64,000 nucleotides of DNA, taken from the NCBI RefSeq assembly GCF_018279705.1, contig NZ_CP036498.1, forward strand, positions 4,481,001 to 4,545,000, written 5' to 3'. Positions 1 to 9,113 of the stretch are shown in pieces; the first letter of the stretch is position 1; each line of letters opens with the position of its first letter. Source of the DNA: Tardiphaga alba. GTDB lineage: Bacteria > Pseudomonadota > Alphaproteobacteria > Rhizobiales > Xanthobacteraceae. Under the pieces are notes generated by a model. The model did not search any database, had not been told where the DNA came from, and was given only the letters and a program-made list of their open reading frames with translations. The translations under genes and the position numbers were made by a program.

Positions 1-200
1 CGTATAACTTTTTTGATAAGCTATTAGTGCAAAGGAAATAGGCAACAGGAGTCGCAAAACGAACACGGTGACGCGTCCAGCCATGACCTCGATGACGCCA
101 ACGCCATTGCATTGCGTGCGGAACAGATCATTTCACGGGAATAATTTTGCGGCGCGGAAGTCACGGCGCGGTTGACACACCGCTCTGCATCCTTCGTCGC

Positions 201-210
201 AATTGCAATT
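201..210. promoter_or_regulatory. Candidate operator palindrome upstream of the MarR gene
   Basis: The perfect 10-base palindrome AATTGCAATT lies about 50 bases upstream of the MarR-family GTG start. MarR proteins are dimers that bind short palindromes and often repress their own gene, so this is a possible autoregulatory site. A palindrome this short can occur by chance, and I see no convincing -35/-10 pair around it. Confidence 0.25.
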
Positions 211-260
211 ACCTCACGAAGCCGCCAAGCTGAATAAAACCTCACGCATGGAATCGACAC

Positions 261-950
261 GTGGCAAAGCCCGCCGGCCGACGTACCTCCTCCGCGAACA
301 AATCGCCCGCCAAGGGTGAGACGAGCAAGGTCAGCGGCGGCAAGAAGCCAGCCGGTCATCTGGCGCGGCAGGCGGCCCTTACGGCCTCGCGTCCGGAATT
401 GCTGGTCGATGGCTCCGACGCCGAATTCCGCCGCCTCGTACACAGCCTGTTCGGCTTCCTGGTCCGTCACCAGACATTGCGCGAAGGCCATGCTGCGGTG
501 ATCGGCCTTGCCGGCATCGAATTCACGACCCTGATCTCGATCCGGCATCTGTCGGCGCAAGGCGATGTGCATGTGCGCGCCGTCGCGGACCATCTGCATC
601 TCAGCGGCGCCTTCGTCACCACGGTGACCAACAAGCTGGAAACCAAGGGGCTGATCACCAAGACGTCGCATCCCGGCGATCGCCGCCGGATCAGCCTGGT
701 GGTGACGTCGCATGGCGCTGAATTGCTGGAGCGGCTGGCGCCGACCCAGCAGCAGATCAACGATGTGCAGTTCGGCTGCCTGAGCGCCAAGGAATTCCGT
801 CAGCTACTCGACATGGTGCAGCGCCTCGTGGAATCCAGCGATCGCGCTATCGCACTGCAGCGATATCTGGCGGAAGCCAAGGTGAAGGCGCTCTCCCCGG
901 AAGCGCAGCAGGTGGTCGCAGCCCGGCCCGTAAAGTCCCGCAAGGCATAG
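261..950 (+). CDS. MarR-family transcriptional regulator
   Basis: This 229-residue protein has the MarR winged-helix core. The recognition helix and wing lie at about residues 107-145, with the motifs VADHLHLSGAFVTTVTNKL and the wing sequence HPGDRRRISL. The first 40 residues are a basic, low-complexity extension (lysine, alanine, serine) that is not part of the fold. It probably acts as a dimeric DNA-binding repressor or activator that responds to a small ligand. The start is GTG at 261, as no ATG lies in frame nearby. It is followed in the same direction by a complete Liv-type ABC transporter, which makes that operon its likely target; this is inference from position only. Confidence 0.88.
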   Translation: MAKPAGRRTSSANKSPAKGETSKVSGGKKPAGHLARQAALTASRPELLVDGSDAEFRRLVHSLFGFLVRHQTLREGHAAVIGLAGIEFTTLISIRHLSAQGDVHVRAVADHLHLSGAFVTTVTNKLETKGLITKTSHPGDRRRISLVVTSHGAELLERLAPTQQQINDVQFGCLSAKEFRQLLDMVQRLVESSDRAIALQRYLAEAKVKALSPEAQQVVAARPVKSRKA

Positions 951-1326
951 CGCTTCGCCGCCCTCCGGCGACAACTGCGACAAATTGCGCTTTACAACCG
1001 CGATAAGGCTCAGGCGCACCCCACTTATTTATCCTCAACCACGTCGTATCGCGGGAAAACCACCCGCGAATGCCGTGGCGTGCCATAATGTTGGGCTTCG
1101 ATTGCCGCACAAATTAGCTTCCTAAGAGAACTATTTTACAAAGATACTCCACTTGCGGATTGTCAAAACCGCAAATTTATCGGACCATCCCTCACCGCTG
1201 TCATGCTGGCGACATATCCGGCGATGGCATACGGAATGCATTGTTACGGGGTAGATGGAACGACCATCAGAAACAAAGCTGCGGCGCGCCGCGGTCTTGC
1301 ATCACACCAATAGAGGATCACGTTCG
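951..1326. other. Intergenic region between the MarR gene and the Liv-type operon
   Basis: This stretch of 376 bases has no credible coding frame. It should hold the promoter of the downstream transporter operon. The only structure I see is the inverted repeat at 1153-1174 and a ribosome-binding GAGG shortly before the ATG at 1327. Confidence 0.5.
1153..1174. promoter_or_regulatory. Inverted repeat upstream of the Liv-type operon
   Basis: TTGCGG at 1153-1158 and CCGCAA at 1169-1174 are perfect 6-base inverted arms separated by 10 bases. The site lies about 150 bases before the binding-protein start, where an operator would be plausible. No regulator can be assigned from sequence; the neighbouring MarR protein is one candidate. 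Confidence 0.25.
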
Positions 1327-2577
1327 ATGTCGCGGATTAAATCGAATTTGCCAAACGTCCTTGGCGCATCACGCGTGCTCGGCACCGTCGCAGCAGTGAC
1401 GCTCTCGGCGCTGGTGGCCGGCCATGCCAACGCTCAGACCCGCGAGATCAATCTCGGCGCCATCGTGCCGAGCTCCGGCCCGTTCGCCGAATGGGGCCGC
1501 AGCAACACCGTCACCCTGAAGATGCTGGAGAAGCAGACCAACGATGCCGGCGGCATCAATGGCGCCAAGCTCAAGATCACCATCCTCGACGACGCCGCCA
1601 AGCCGGCGCAGTCCGCAACCTCGATGCGCAAGCTCGCCAGCGACGAGAAGGTGCTCGCAGTGGCCGGCCCTCTCACCTCCAGCGCCGCGGAAGTCACCTT
1701 CCCCGTCGCCAACGAGCTGAAGCTGGTCTCGACCTCGCAGGCCTCGTCGAAGCCGGGCACCGCCAAGCAGAACCGCCCCTGGGCGTTCCGCAACACCATC
1801 GATGAAAGCGTGCTCGCCAAGACGGCGGTGCCGTATTTCAAGAAGAGCTTCAACATCAAGACCGTTGCGGTGATCTTCGATGCGAAGGATGCGACCGCTG
1901 CGACCGTCGGCAAGGTGATCATGCCCTCGGTGCTGAAGGCGAATGAGATCGCCGTCGCCAACGAGAATGACCTGCTGTCGTTCAACACCGGCGATCTCGA
2001 CGTCTCCGCCCAGGTGACCAAGCTGAAGTCGCTCAATCCCGATGGCATCGTGATCAGCGCGGACTACAGCCAGGCCATCACCGTGCTGCGCGAGATGAAG
2101 CGTCAGGGCCTGATCAAGCCGGTGGTCGGCGCCAGCCAGCTGATCTCCTCGGCGATCCTCAAGGCCGCGCCGGAAATTCCGGTGATCGCGCCGGCGACCT
2201 TCTACTCGACCATGAAGGGCGAGGCGCCGGAGAAGTTCACCGCCGCCTTGACGCCGCTACTGCGCAAGGAGTCGGGCCTGCCGAAGGACATCGAGCCGAA
2301 CATGTTCGATGCCAATATCTATGAGATCGTCTCGATGTATATCGACGCGATCAAGACCGCCGGCGTCACCGGCAAGCCGGAAGACCTCGAAGCCGACCGC
2401 ACCAAGATTCGCGACTACATGGCCAAGCTCGAAGGCTTCAAGGGTCTCGGCGGCCCGATCGGCTTCAACGATGACGGCGACGCCATCAAGGCCTTCTATG
2501 TGCTGCAGGGCCAGGGCGGCAACTGGGACACCAAGGTCAAGGGCTGCAGCTCGGCCCCGAACCACCCGGCGTGCTAA
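1327..2577 (+). CDS. ABC transporter substrate-binding protein, LivK type
   Basis: This periplasmic type-I binding protein of 416 residues delivers its ligand to the membrane permeases encoded just downstream. An N-terminal signal peptide ends near AGHANAQ (about residue 37). The mature protein begins with the family pattern INLGAIVPSSGPFAEWG. The start at 1327 is preferred over an upstream in-frame start at 1255 because a GAGG ribosome site precedes it and it places the signal peptide at the N-terminus. The family binds branched-chain amino acids, amides, urea or aromatic acids, and the ligand cannot be read from this sequence. It is the first gene of a five-gene transporter operon. Confidence 0.9.
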   Translation: MSRIKSNLPNVLGASRVLGTVAAVTLSALVAGHANAQTREINLGAIVPSSGPFAEWGRSNTVTLKMLEKQTNDAGGINGAKLKITILDDAAKPAQSATSMRKLASDEKVLAVAGPLTSSAAEVTFPVANELKLVSTSQASSKPGTAKQNRPWAFRNTIDESVLAKTAVPYFKKSFNIKTVAVIFDAKDATAATVGKVIMPSVLKANEIAVANENDLLSFNTGDLDVSAQVTKLKSLNPDGIVISADYSQAITVLREMKRQGLIKPVVGASQLISSAILKAAPEIPVIAPATFYSTMKGEAPEKFTAALTPLLRKESGLPKDIEPNMFDANIYEIVSMYIDAIKTAGVTGKPEDLEADRTKIRDYMAKLEGFKGLGGPIGFNDDGDAIKAFYVLQGQGGNWDTKVKGCSSAPNHPAC

Positions 2578-2592
2578 GACGTGCTCTTACTT

Positions 2593-2730
2593 CACCTCTC
2601 CCCTCTGGGGAGAGGTCGCGCGCTCTTGCGCGCGGGTGAGGGGCAGCGCTCCGCAGCGACCGTCCCTAACCCTCACCCGCCCCGGCTTCGCTACACTACG
2701 CCGGGTCGACCTCTCCCTATGGGAGAGGTG
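2593..2730. repeat. Composite palindromic intergenic repeat
   Basis: The outer arms CACCTCTCCC (2593-2602) and GGGAGAGGTG (2721-2730) are inverted, and inside them GGGTGAGGGG and CCCTCACCC form a second pair. The element separates the binding-protein gene from its permease genes, so the transcript would carry a large hairpin there. Such structures often stabilise the upstream message or reduce downstream expression. A related element with the same CTCTCCC/GGGTGAGGGG logic lies near 12.6 kb. Confidence 0.75.
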
Positions 2731-2794
2731 CGCTGAACACGACCGTCCGCTATTTCGGACATCTCCTATTCTCGACCTAACGAATGCGATCCCC

Positions 2795-3667
2795 ATGCTG
2801 ATACAGCAACTCGTCAACGGACTGACGCTCGGAGCGGTTTATACGCTTCTTGCACTGTCCTATTCGCTCGTGATGGGCATTCTCGGCATCCTCAATCTTG
2901 CGATTGCCGAGCTGTTCATGATCGGCGGCTTCATCGGCTTCACGCTGATCTCCGCCGGCTTCCCGCTGCCTATCGCCGTGCTCGGCGGCATGCTGGGCGC
3001 GGCCTCGATCGCCATCATCGTCGAGAAGATCGGCTACCAGCCGCTGCGCGACGCGCCGCTGGTGACGCCGATGCTGTCCACGCTTGGCTTCTCGATCATC
3101 CTGCAGAACATCGCCACCAATATCTGGGGTTCGGATCCGCTGCAGCTGCCGATCTTCGGCGAGCAGTTCGAGATCGGCCCGATCCGCATCGGCGAGATGC
3201 AGCTACTCGTGCTCGGCGCCACCGTCGTGCTGGTCGCCCTCACCGCTTACATCGTGCAGAAGACGCCGATGGGCCGGGCGCTGCGCGCCGTCGCCGAGAA
3301 TCGCGATGTCGCGCGCATTCTCGGCGTCTCCGCCGACCGGCTGATGATGATGGCCTTCATTCTCTCCGGCGCGCTGGCCGGCGTGGCCGGCGTGCTGATC
3401 GCGCTGCATTACGGTGCCATCACGCCCTATCTTGGCGTCGAGATCGGCCTCAAGGCGATTGCCGTGATGGTGATTGGCGGCACCACGCGAATCTGGGGCG
3501 CGCTTGTGGCCGGCCCGCTGATCGGCATCGCCGAAGTGCTCACGGTGGCTTACGGAGGCTCGCAGATCCGCGACTTCGTCGTCTACGGCTTCATGATCCT
3601 TATTCTCTTGCTGCGTCCGCAGGGCCTTCTCGGCGGTGCGCGGTCCGATCAGGGGCAGCGCGTCTGA
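2795..3667 (+). CDS. Branched-chain amino acid-type ABC transporter permease, LivH type
   Basis: This integral inner-membrane permease of 290 residues begins MLIQQLVNGLTLGAVYTLLA, a typical LivH N-terminus. Hydrophobic segments follow throughout, with the conserved cytoplasmic loop GRALRAVAENRDVARILGV at about residues 165-185 that contacts the ATPase. The open frame extends upstream through the intergenic repeat, but homology starts at the ATG at 2795. The stop overlaps the next ATG by one base (TGATG), so translation is probably coupled with the LivM-type gene. Confidence 0.92.
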   Translation: MLIQQLVNGLTLGAVYTLLALSYSLVMGILGILNLAIAELFMIGGFIGFTLISAGFPLPIAVLGGMLGAASIAIIVEKIGYQPLRDAPLVTPMLSTLGFSIILQNIATNIWGSDPLQLPIFGEQFEIGPIRIGEMQLLVLGATVVLVALTAYIVQKTPMGRALRAVAENRDVARILGVSADRLMMMAFILSGALAGVAGVLIALHYGAITPYLGVEIGLKAIAVMVIGGTTRIWGALVAGPLIGIAEVLTVAYGGSQIRDFVVYGFMILILLLRPQGLLGGARSDQGQRV

Positions 3668-4503
3668 TGTCGACTTATTACGCAAGCCTGCTCGCTGAAT
3701 CCGGCGTTCTCCTGCTCGGCGCGCTGAGCGTCTACATCATCCTCGCCACCGGCCAGCTATCGCTTGGCAACGGCGCCTTCATGGGCATCGGCGCTTATCT
3801 CTCATCGTGGCTCACGGTGACGATGAATCTGCCGTTGACGCTGGCACTGGTGATCTCGGCCGTTTTCGCCGGCATCGTCGGCGCCATCGTCGCCTTCCCG
3901 GCGCTGCGGCTGAAGGGCATCTATCTCGCAATGGCCACGGTCGGCTTCGGCGAAATGGTGCGTAGCTTCTTCCTCAACTTCGACACCATGGGTGGCAGTG
4001 GTGGCTTCCGCGGCATGCAGCATGTCGGCGTCGGCTATATCTGGCTGTGGGCCGGCGGCATCCTGATCGCCGTGATGCTGCTGGAGCGCTCGCGCGTCTG
4101 GCTGGAAATGCAGGCGGTGCATGACGACGAAACGGCTGCCGGCCTGATCGGCCTCAATACCGTCGTCACCAAGATCGGTGCCTTCGCAGCCGGTGCTGCG
4201 GTGGCTGCGATCTCCGGTGGGCTGTTCGCGCATCACAATGTCTATATCGAGCCGGCGAATTTCGGTTTTGAACGTTCGGTGGAATTCGTGCTGGCCGTCA
4301 TTCTCGGCGGTTCGACGGTGGCGCCGGGCTCGATGGTCGGCTCGATGCTGCTGATCTTCCTGCCTGAGTTCCTGAGGCCGATCGCCGACTGGCGCCTCGC
4401 CGCCTTCGGCTCGCTGCTGGTGATCGTGCTGCTGGTGCGGCGCCAGGGCATTCTCGATCGCTCGCTGATCCGAACGCTGACTTTCCGGAGGGCCGCAGCA
4501 TGA
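3667..4503 (+). CDS. Branched-chain amino acid-type ABC transporter permease, LivM type
   Basis: This second membrane permease has 278 residues and multiple hydrophobic segments. It carries the LivM pattern ATGQLSLGNGAFMGIGAY near residue 27 and the loop containing AVHDDETAAGLIGLN near residue 153. It should form the transmembrane channel as a heterodimer with the preceding LivH-type protein. The start overlaps the preceding stop, and the end overlaps the ATPase start by four bases (ATGA), which is a sign of a tightly coupled operon. Confidence 0.92.
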   Translation: MSTYYASLLAESGVLLLGALSVYIILATGQLSLGNGAFMGIGAYLSSWLTVTMNLPLTLALVISAVFAGIVGAIVAFPALRLKGIYLAMATVGFGEMVRSFFLNFDTMGGSGGFRGMQHVGVGYIWLWAGGILIAVMLLERSRVWLEMQAVHDDETAAGLIGLNTVVTKIGAFAAGAAVAAISGGLFAHHNVYIEPANFGFERSVEFVLAVILGGSTVAPGSMVGSMLLIFLPEFLRPIADWRLAAFGSLLVIVLLVRRQGILDRSLIRTLTFRRAAA

Positions 4504-5252
4504 GCCAGGCGCTGCTTCAACTCACCGGCGTCACCAAGACGTTCGGTGGCATCCATGCGCTGTCCAACATGGTCTGCGAGGTACCGGAAGGAAAGATCAT
4601 TGGCGTGATCGGCCCCAACGGCGCCGGCAAGACGACCTTGTTCAACACCATCACCGGCGCCTATCGCGCCGATGCGGGCGAAGTGAAACTCAAGGGCGTT
4701 GATGTCACCCAGTGGCAGTCCTACCGCATCGTGCGCGAAGGCATTGCGCGCACGTTCCAGAACATCCGCCTGTTCGGCTCGATGTCGGTGTGGGAACATC
4801 TGCTGGTTGCGCAGCCGCATAGCGAGGCGGCATGGCGCCGGCTGCTGCCGATTGCCTGGGCCAATCCGGCCGCGCAGGCGCGCGCCGAAGAGGTGTTGGA
4901 ATTCTTCGGCCTCACCGAATATCGCGACCGCCCCGCAAAATCGCTGCCCTACGGCATCCAGCGCAAGGTGGAGATGGCGCGCGCCGTCACCGCAAAGCCG
5001 AAGCTGCTTCTGCTGGATGAGCCCGTGGCGGGCATGAATCATGACGAGGCCGAAGAGATCCGCACGCTGATGCTGCGGCTGCGCGACACCGGCCTCTCCA
5101 TCCTGCTGATCGAACACGACATGAATTTCGTGATGCGCCTGTGCGACTATCTCTATGTGCTCGATTTCGGCGTACCCATCGCCGAAGGCACGCCGGAGGA
5201 CGTGCGCAACAACCCGGTCGTCCTCGACGCCTATCTCGGAAAGGACAACTGA
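4500..5252 (+). CDS. ABC transporter ATP-binding protein, LivG type
   Basis: This 250-residue ATPase energises the transporter. Walker A is GPNGAGKTT at about residues 38-46. The family's signature LPYGIQRKVEMARAV is followed by Walker B in LLLLDEPVAGMN, and the switch histidine lies in IEHDMNFV. The C-terminal PVVLDAYLGKDN is typical of LivG. It overlaps both neighbours by one to four bases. It pairs with the LivF-type ATPase to form the cytoplasmic nucleotide-binding heterodimer. Confidence 0.93.
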   Translation: MSQALLQLTGVTKTFGGIHALSNMVCEVPEGKIIGVIGPNGAGKTTLFNTITGAYRADAGEVKLKGVDVTQWQSYRIVREGIARTFQNIRLFGSMSVWEHLLVAQPHSEAAWRRLLPIAWANPAAQARAEEVLEFFGLTEYRDRPAKSLPYGIQRKVEMARAVTAKPKLLLLDEPVAGMNHDEAEEIRTLMLRLRDTGLSILLIEHDMNFVMRLCDYLYVLDFGVPIAEGTPEDVRNNPVVLDAYLGKDN

Positions 5253-5959
5253 TGCTTGCGATCAAGGGGCTGGAAGTCCGTTACGGCGCCATCACGGCGG
5301 TGCGCGGCGTCGATCTGGAGATCAGGAAAGGCGAGATCGTCGCGCTGCTCGGCGCCAATGGTGCCGGCAAGAGCACGATCGCGCGCTCCATCGCGGGGCT
5401 GCTGCCGTTCCAGGGCGAGATTTCGTTCGAAGGCGAGAAGCTGACGCCGGGCGCTGCGGAGAAAAACCTGCGCCGCGGCATCGCGCTGGTGCCGGAAGGC
5501 CGCGGCATTCTCGCGCGCATGACGGTGTATGAAAACCTGCTGATGGGCATCTACACCCGCCGCGACAAATCGGCCGCGATGGCCGATGTGGAGAAGATGC
5601 TGGAGCGCTTCCCCATCCTCGGCAAGCGCCGCGACGGGCTCGCCAGTCTGCTCTCGGGCGGCGAACAGCAGATGCTGGCCATCGGCCGCGCGCTGCTGTC
5701 GAAGCCGAAACTGCTGCTGCTGGACGAGCCATCGCTCGGTCTGGCGCCGCTGATGACCGCGAGCCTGTTCCAGATGATCGCGCAATTCCGCGATGAAGGC
5801 CTGACGGTGCTGCTGGTGGAGCAGAAGGCGCGGCAGACGCTGAAGATCGTGGACCGCGCTTATCTGCTGGAGACCGGGCGCGTGGTGACGTCGGGATCGG
5901 CGGAGGCGTTGATCAATGATCCGACGCTGTCGGAGGCGTTTTTGGGCGGGGGACATTAG
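5252..5959 (+). CDS. ABC transporter ATP-binding protein, LivF type
   Basis: This second ATPase of the transporter has 235 residues. Walker A is GANGAGKSTIARS, the signature is LSGGEQQMLAIGRALL, Walker B is LLLLDEPSLGLAP, and the LivF-type ending is EAFLGGGH. The open frame extends upstream, but the ATG at 5252 overlaps the LivG stop by one base and begins the family homology (MLAIKGLEVRYG). It is the last gene of the five-gene operon. A hairpin-forming repeat follows 8 bases after the stop and may end transcription. Confidence 0.93.
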   Translation: MLAIKGLEVRYGAITAVRGVDLEIRKGEIVALLGANGAGKSTIARSIAGLLPFQGEISFEGEKLTPGAAEKNLRRGIALVPEGRGILARMTVYENLLMGIYTRRDKSAAMADVEKMLERFPILGKRRDGLASLLSGGEQQMLAIGRALLSKPKLLLLDEPSLGLAPLMTASLFQMIAQFRDEGLTVLLVEQKARQTLKIVDRAYLLETGRVVTSGSAEALINDPTLSEAFLGGGH

Positions 5960-5966
5960 CTCCGCG

Positions 5967-6055
5967 TAGCCCGGATGGAGCGAAGCGCAATCCGGGGACC
6001 ATCGAGCTGGTTAAAAGCGCCGGTCCCCGGGTTACGCTTCGCTCCACCCGGGCTA
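5967..6055. repeat. Long inverted repeat between convergent genes
   Basis: The arms at 5967-6000 and 6022-6055 are nearly perfect inverted copies. They begin TAGCCCGG and end CCGGGCTA, with GGAGCGAAGCG matching CGCTTCGCTCC inside, around a 21-base loop. The element fills the space between the LivF-type gene and the convergent PLP-enzyme gene. It can act as a bidirectional terminator, and it resembles the dispersed palindromic repeats common in Bradyrhizobium relatives. Confidence 0.8.
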
Positions 6056-6069
6056 CATACGGTGTGTGT

Positions 6070-7185
6070 CTACGCCCCATACCTCGCCATTACCGGCCAC
6101 GCCTCGACGCTGCCATTGTGCCCCACCACCTGATAGCTCGCATGCAGGTTCACCGTCGGATCGCAATGCGTGGCGATCAGGAGCACGCGGCTGCCGAGTT
6201 TTGGCGCCTCAGCGCCTTCCGGCAGCGTGATCATTCCATGCTCGTCACCGCCGAAGCGATAGGTCGATCCCTCGGGGACGCCGAGCATCAGTGACGGCAC
6301 CGGGCCGTTGAAGGCCATCGCCTTGACGCCGGCATCGACGGTGAATTCGCCGGCGCGATTGACTGATGTCACCGTGGCCAGCACGAACAGGCTGGGCTCG
6401 AAGGGCAGCGGTGCGCCGCCCTCGGCTTGCAGCCGGCCGTAATCGGCATCCATGAACAGATAGGAGCCGACCTGCAGTTCCGTAAAGGTACCGGCGATAT
6501 CGAAGGCGCAGGCGCCGGTGCCACTGCCGGTGACGATGGGGGCCTTGATGCCGGCCTCAGCGAGCACGCGCAGGTGATCATCCAGGATACCGCGCACTTT
6601 CGCAGCTCCCGCCTTGCGCTCCTCGTAATCGATGATGTGCTGGACATGGCCGGCAAAGCCCTGGATGCCAGCGAAGCTCATGCCCGGCGTTGCCTCGATC
6701 AGTTGCGCCAGTTCAACTGTGGATGACGGCTTGACCACGCCGGTGCGGCGCTGGCCGACATCGATATCGATCAGCACCTGAACAATGCGGCTGCCGGTGT
6801 CGAGCAGCGTGTGCAACACATTGATCTGGTCCGCGTGATCGACGACCAGCGCGATGTCGGTGCTGTCAGCCAGCGCCGCGATGCGGGCGAGCTTGACGCG
6901 GTCGGCCACCGGCGTCGTCAGCAGCAGGCCTTGAATGCCCGCCTCCGCCATCGCTTCCATCTCCGCCACCGTGGCGCAGGAGATGCCCACCGCGCCGGCC
7001 TCGATCTGCAATTGCGCGAGGCGGGGCGACTTGTGGGTCTTGGCATGCGGGCGCAGCGCGATGTTGTTTGCCTTGGCAAAATCCGCCATGGCCGCGATGT
7101 TGCGCTGGAGCGCCATGCCATCCACCACCAATGCCGGTGTCGCAATATCCTGCAGGGCCGGCAGATTTGGATCGAGGGCGGTCAT
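6070..7185 (-). CDS. D-threonine aldolase / D-serine dehydratase-like PLP enzyme
   Basis: This 371-residue protein is a fold-III (alanine-racemase-like) PLP enzyme. The N-terminal barrel contains RPHAKTHKSP at residues 46-54, where Lys49 is the expected Schiff-base lysine. The C-terminal part carries HCD at residues 340-342. From family knowledge, an H-x-D pair there binds the divalent metal of D-threonine aldolase, while D-serine dehydratase has H-x-C. The likely reaction is therefore retro-aldol cleavage of a beta-hydroxy-D-amino acid to glycine and an aldehyde. The start at 7185 follows GGAGTG and is preferred over an upstream in-frame ATG. It diverges from a peptide-type ABC transporter, which may supply the substrate. 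Confidence 0.85.
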   Translation of the reverse strand: MTALDPNLPALQDIATPALVVDGMALQRNIAAMADFAKANNIALRPHAKTHKSPRLAQLQIEAGAVGISCATVAEMEAMAEAGIQGLLLTTPVADRVKLARIAALADSTDIALVVDHADQINVLHTLLDTGSRIVQVLIDIDVGQRRTGVVKPSSTVELAQLIEATPGMSFAGIQGFAGHVQHIIDYEERKAGAAKVRGILDDHLRVLAEAGIKAPIVTGSGTGACAFDIAGTFTELQVGSYLFMDADYGRLQAEGGAPLPFEPSLFVLATVTSVNRAGEFTVDAGVKAMAFNGPVPSLMLGVPEGSTYRFGGDEHGMITLPEGAEAPKLGSRVLLIATHCDPTVNLHASYQVVGHNGSVEAWPVMARYGA

Positions 7186-7293
7186 GGTGGGGTGCACTCC
7201 AGAGCGGCGATGTCGAAAATCTCTAGCAACCACCGGCAATGAGGAGAAGACGAACCAAAGTCGCGCCCGCGCCACGGAACGTGCCGCGGTGAA

Positions 7294-7312
7294 TAGCTTG
7301 GCCGGCAAGCTA
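7294..7312. promoter_or_regulatory. Candidate operator between divergent genes
   Basis: TAGCTTG (7294-7300) and CAAGCTA (7306-7312) are perfect 7-base inverted arms around the spacer GCCGG. The site lies between the divergent starts of the PLP enzyme (7185) and the peptide-type binding protein (7476), in about 290 bases of non-coding DNA. A shared regulator binding here could control both transcripts. No regulator gene lies next to it. Confidence 0.35.
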
Positions 7313-7475
7313 AGTCAGAAATCGATCGGAGATATTATTGCTACGGAACGCGGCGATGGCGCAAGAATTACCCATCAGGCGCCGATTTGCGCATGACTTC
7401 AACCAAGTTTTTGCCGTAGCTTGCGTGGAACCGGCCCGTTCCGCTATGCGCAGATGACGCAGGAGAATTGGACAG

Positions 7476-9089
7476 ATGAACCGCTTTGAGATGACCCGCC
7501 GCGCCGCGCTGCTGACCTCGGCCGCCATTGCAGCCAATGTGGCAAATCCCTTCCGCGCCTTCGCGCAGGAAACGCCCAAGAAGGGCGGCGTGTTCAATGT
7601 CCATTACGGTGCAGAACAGCGCCAACTGAACCCGAGCCTGCAGGCCTCCACCGGCGTCTACATCATCGGCGGCAAGATCCAGGAAGCCCTCGTCGATCTC
7701 GACGAAAAGGGCCAGCCGGTCGGCGTGCTCGCCGAGAGCTGGGAGTCCTCGGCGGACGGCAAGACCATCACTTTCAAGCTGCGCAAGGGCGTGACCTGGC
7801 ACGACGGCAAGCCGTTCACCTCGGCAGACGTCGAATTCACCGCCATGAACATGTGGAAGAAGATCCTCAATTATGGATCGACCCTGCAGCTGTTCCTGAC
7901 CGCGGTGGAAACGCCGGATGCGCACACTGCCGTGTTCAAATATGAGCGCCCGATGCCGCTCGGCCTCTTGCTGCGCGCGCTGCCCGATCTCGGCTACATC
8001 TCGGCCAAGCACATCTATGAGGGTTCGAGCGATATCCGCGCCAACCCGGCTAATCTCGCGCCGGTTGGCACCGGTCCGTTCAAGTTCAACAAATATGAGC
8101 GCGGCCAATATATCATCGCCGAGCGCAACGAGAATTACTGGCGCCCGAACCTGCCCTATCTCGACCGCATCGTCTGGAAGGTGGTCACCGACCGCGCCGC
8201 TGCAGCAGCCCAGATGGAAGCCGGCGATATCCAGTATTCGCCGTTCTCGGGTCTAACGATCTCGGACATGGCGCGGCTCGGCAAGGACAAGCGCTTCGTC
8301 GTTTCCACCAAGGGCAATGAAGGCAACGCGCGCACCAACACCATCGAGTTCAACTTCCGCCGCAAGGAGCTGTCGGATATCCGCGTCCGCCGCGCCATCG
8401 CGCATGCGATCAATGTGCCGTTCTTCATCGAGAATTTTCTCGGCGACTTCGCCAAGCCCGGCACCGGCCCGATCCCCTCGGTCTCCACCGACTTCTTCCC
8501 CGGCCCGAACACACCGCAATATCCCTATGACAAGAAGAAGGCTGCAGCCCTGCTGGACGAGGCCGGCTTCAAGGCAGGTGCTGGCGGCACGCGCTTCTCG
8601 CTGCGCCTTCTCCCCGCCCCTTGGGGCGAAGACATCTCGCTATGGGCGACCTTCATCCAGCAGTCGCTGAAGGAAGTCGGCATTCCTGTCGAGATCGTGC
8701 GCAATGACGGCGGCGGTTTCCTCAAGGGCGTCTATGCCGACCACGCTTTCGATCTCGCCACCGGCTGGCACCAGTATCGCAACGATCCCGCGGTCTCGAC
8801 CACCGTGTGGTATCGCTCCGGCCAGCCTGCCGGCGCACCCTGGACCAATCAGTGGGACTGGAAGAACGACGCCATCGACAAGGTGATCGACAACGCGGCC
8901 ACCGAGATCGATCCGGTTAAGCGCAAGGCGCTCTATGCGGAGTTCGTCAAGGAAGCCAATACCGAATTGCCGGTGTGGATGCCGATCGAACAGATCTTCG
9001 TCACGGTGATCACGGCGAAGGCACGTAACCATTCGAATAATCCGCGTTGGGGTTCGTCGAGCTGGCACGATCTTTGGCTTTCCGCCTGA
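7476..9089 (+). CDS. ABC transporter substrate-binding protein, peptide/nickel (SBP_bac_5) family
   Basis: This 537-residue periplasmic binding protein begins with a twin-arginine-like signal (TRRAALLTSAAIAANVA) ending near AFAQ at about residue 30. The family features include the region PVGVLAESWESSADGKTITF and the LRKGVTWHDGKPFTSADVEF block near residues 105-125. Members bind oligopeptides, opines, glutathione or similar, and the ligand here is unknown. AGGAGA precedes the ATG. It heads an operon with two permeases and a fused ATPase. Confidence 0.9.
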   Translation: MNRFEMTRRAALLTSAAIAANVANPFRAFAQETPKKGGVFNVHYGAEQRQLNPSLQASTGVYIIGGKIQEALVDLDEKGQPVGVLAESWESSADGKTITFKLRKGVTWHDGKPFTSADVEFTAMNMWKKILNYGSTLQLFLTAVETPDAHTAVFKYERPMPLGLLLRALPDLGYISAKHIYEGSSDIRANPANLAPVGTGPFKFNKYERGQYIIAERNENYWRPNLPYLDRIVWKVVTDRAAAAAQMEAGDIQYSPFSGLTISDMARLGKDKRFVVSTKGNEGNARTNTIEFNFRRKELSDIRVRRAIAHAINVPFFIENFLGDFAKPGTGPIPSVSTDFFPGPNTPQYPYDKKKAAALLDEAGFKAGAGGTRFSLRLLPAPWGEDISLWATFIQQSLKEVGIPVEIVRNDGGGFLKGVYADHAFDLATGWHQYRNDPAVSTTVWYRSGQPAGAPWTNQWDWKNDAIDKVIDNAATEIDPVKRKALYAEFVKEANTELPVWMPIEQIFVTVITAKARNHSNNPRWGSSSWHDLWLSA

Positions 9090-9113
9090 CGCAAAACCCG
9101 ACACAATAGCGGT

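Noticed and set aside
172..177. TTGACA box upstream of the MarR gene
   Set aside because: It matches a -35 consensus, but no acceptable -10 box follows at 16-18 bases, so I do not call a promoter.
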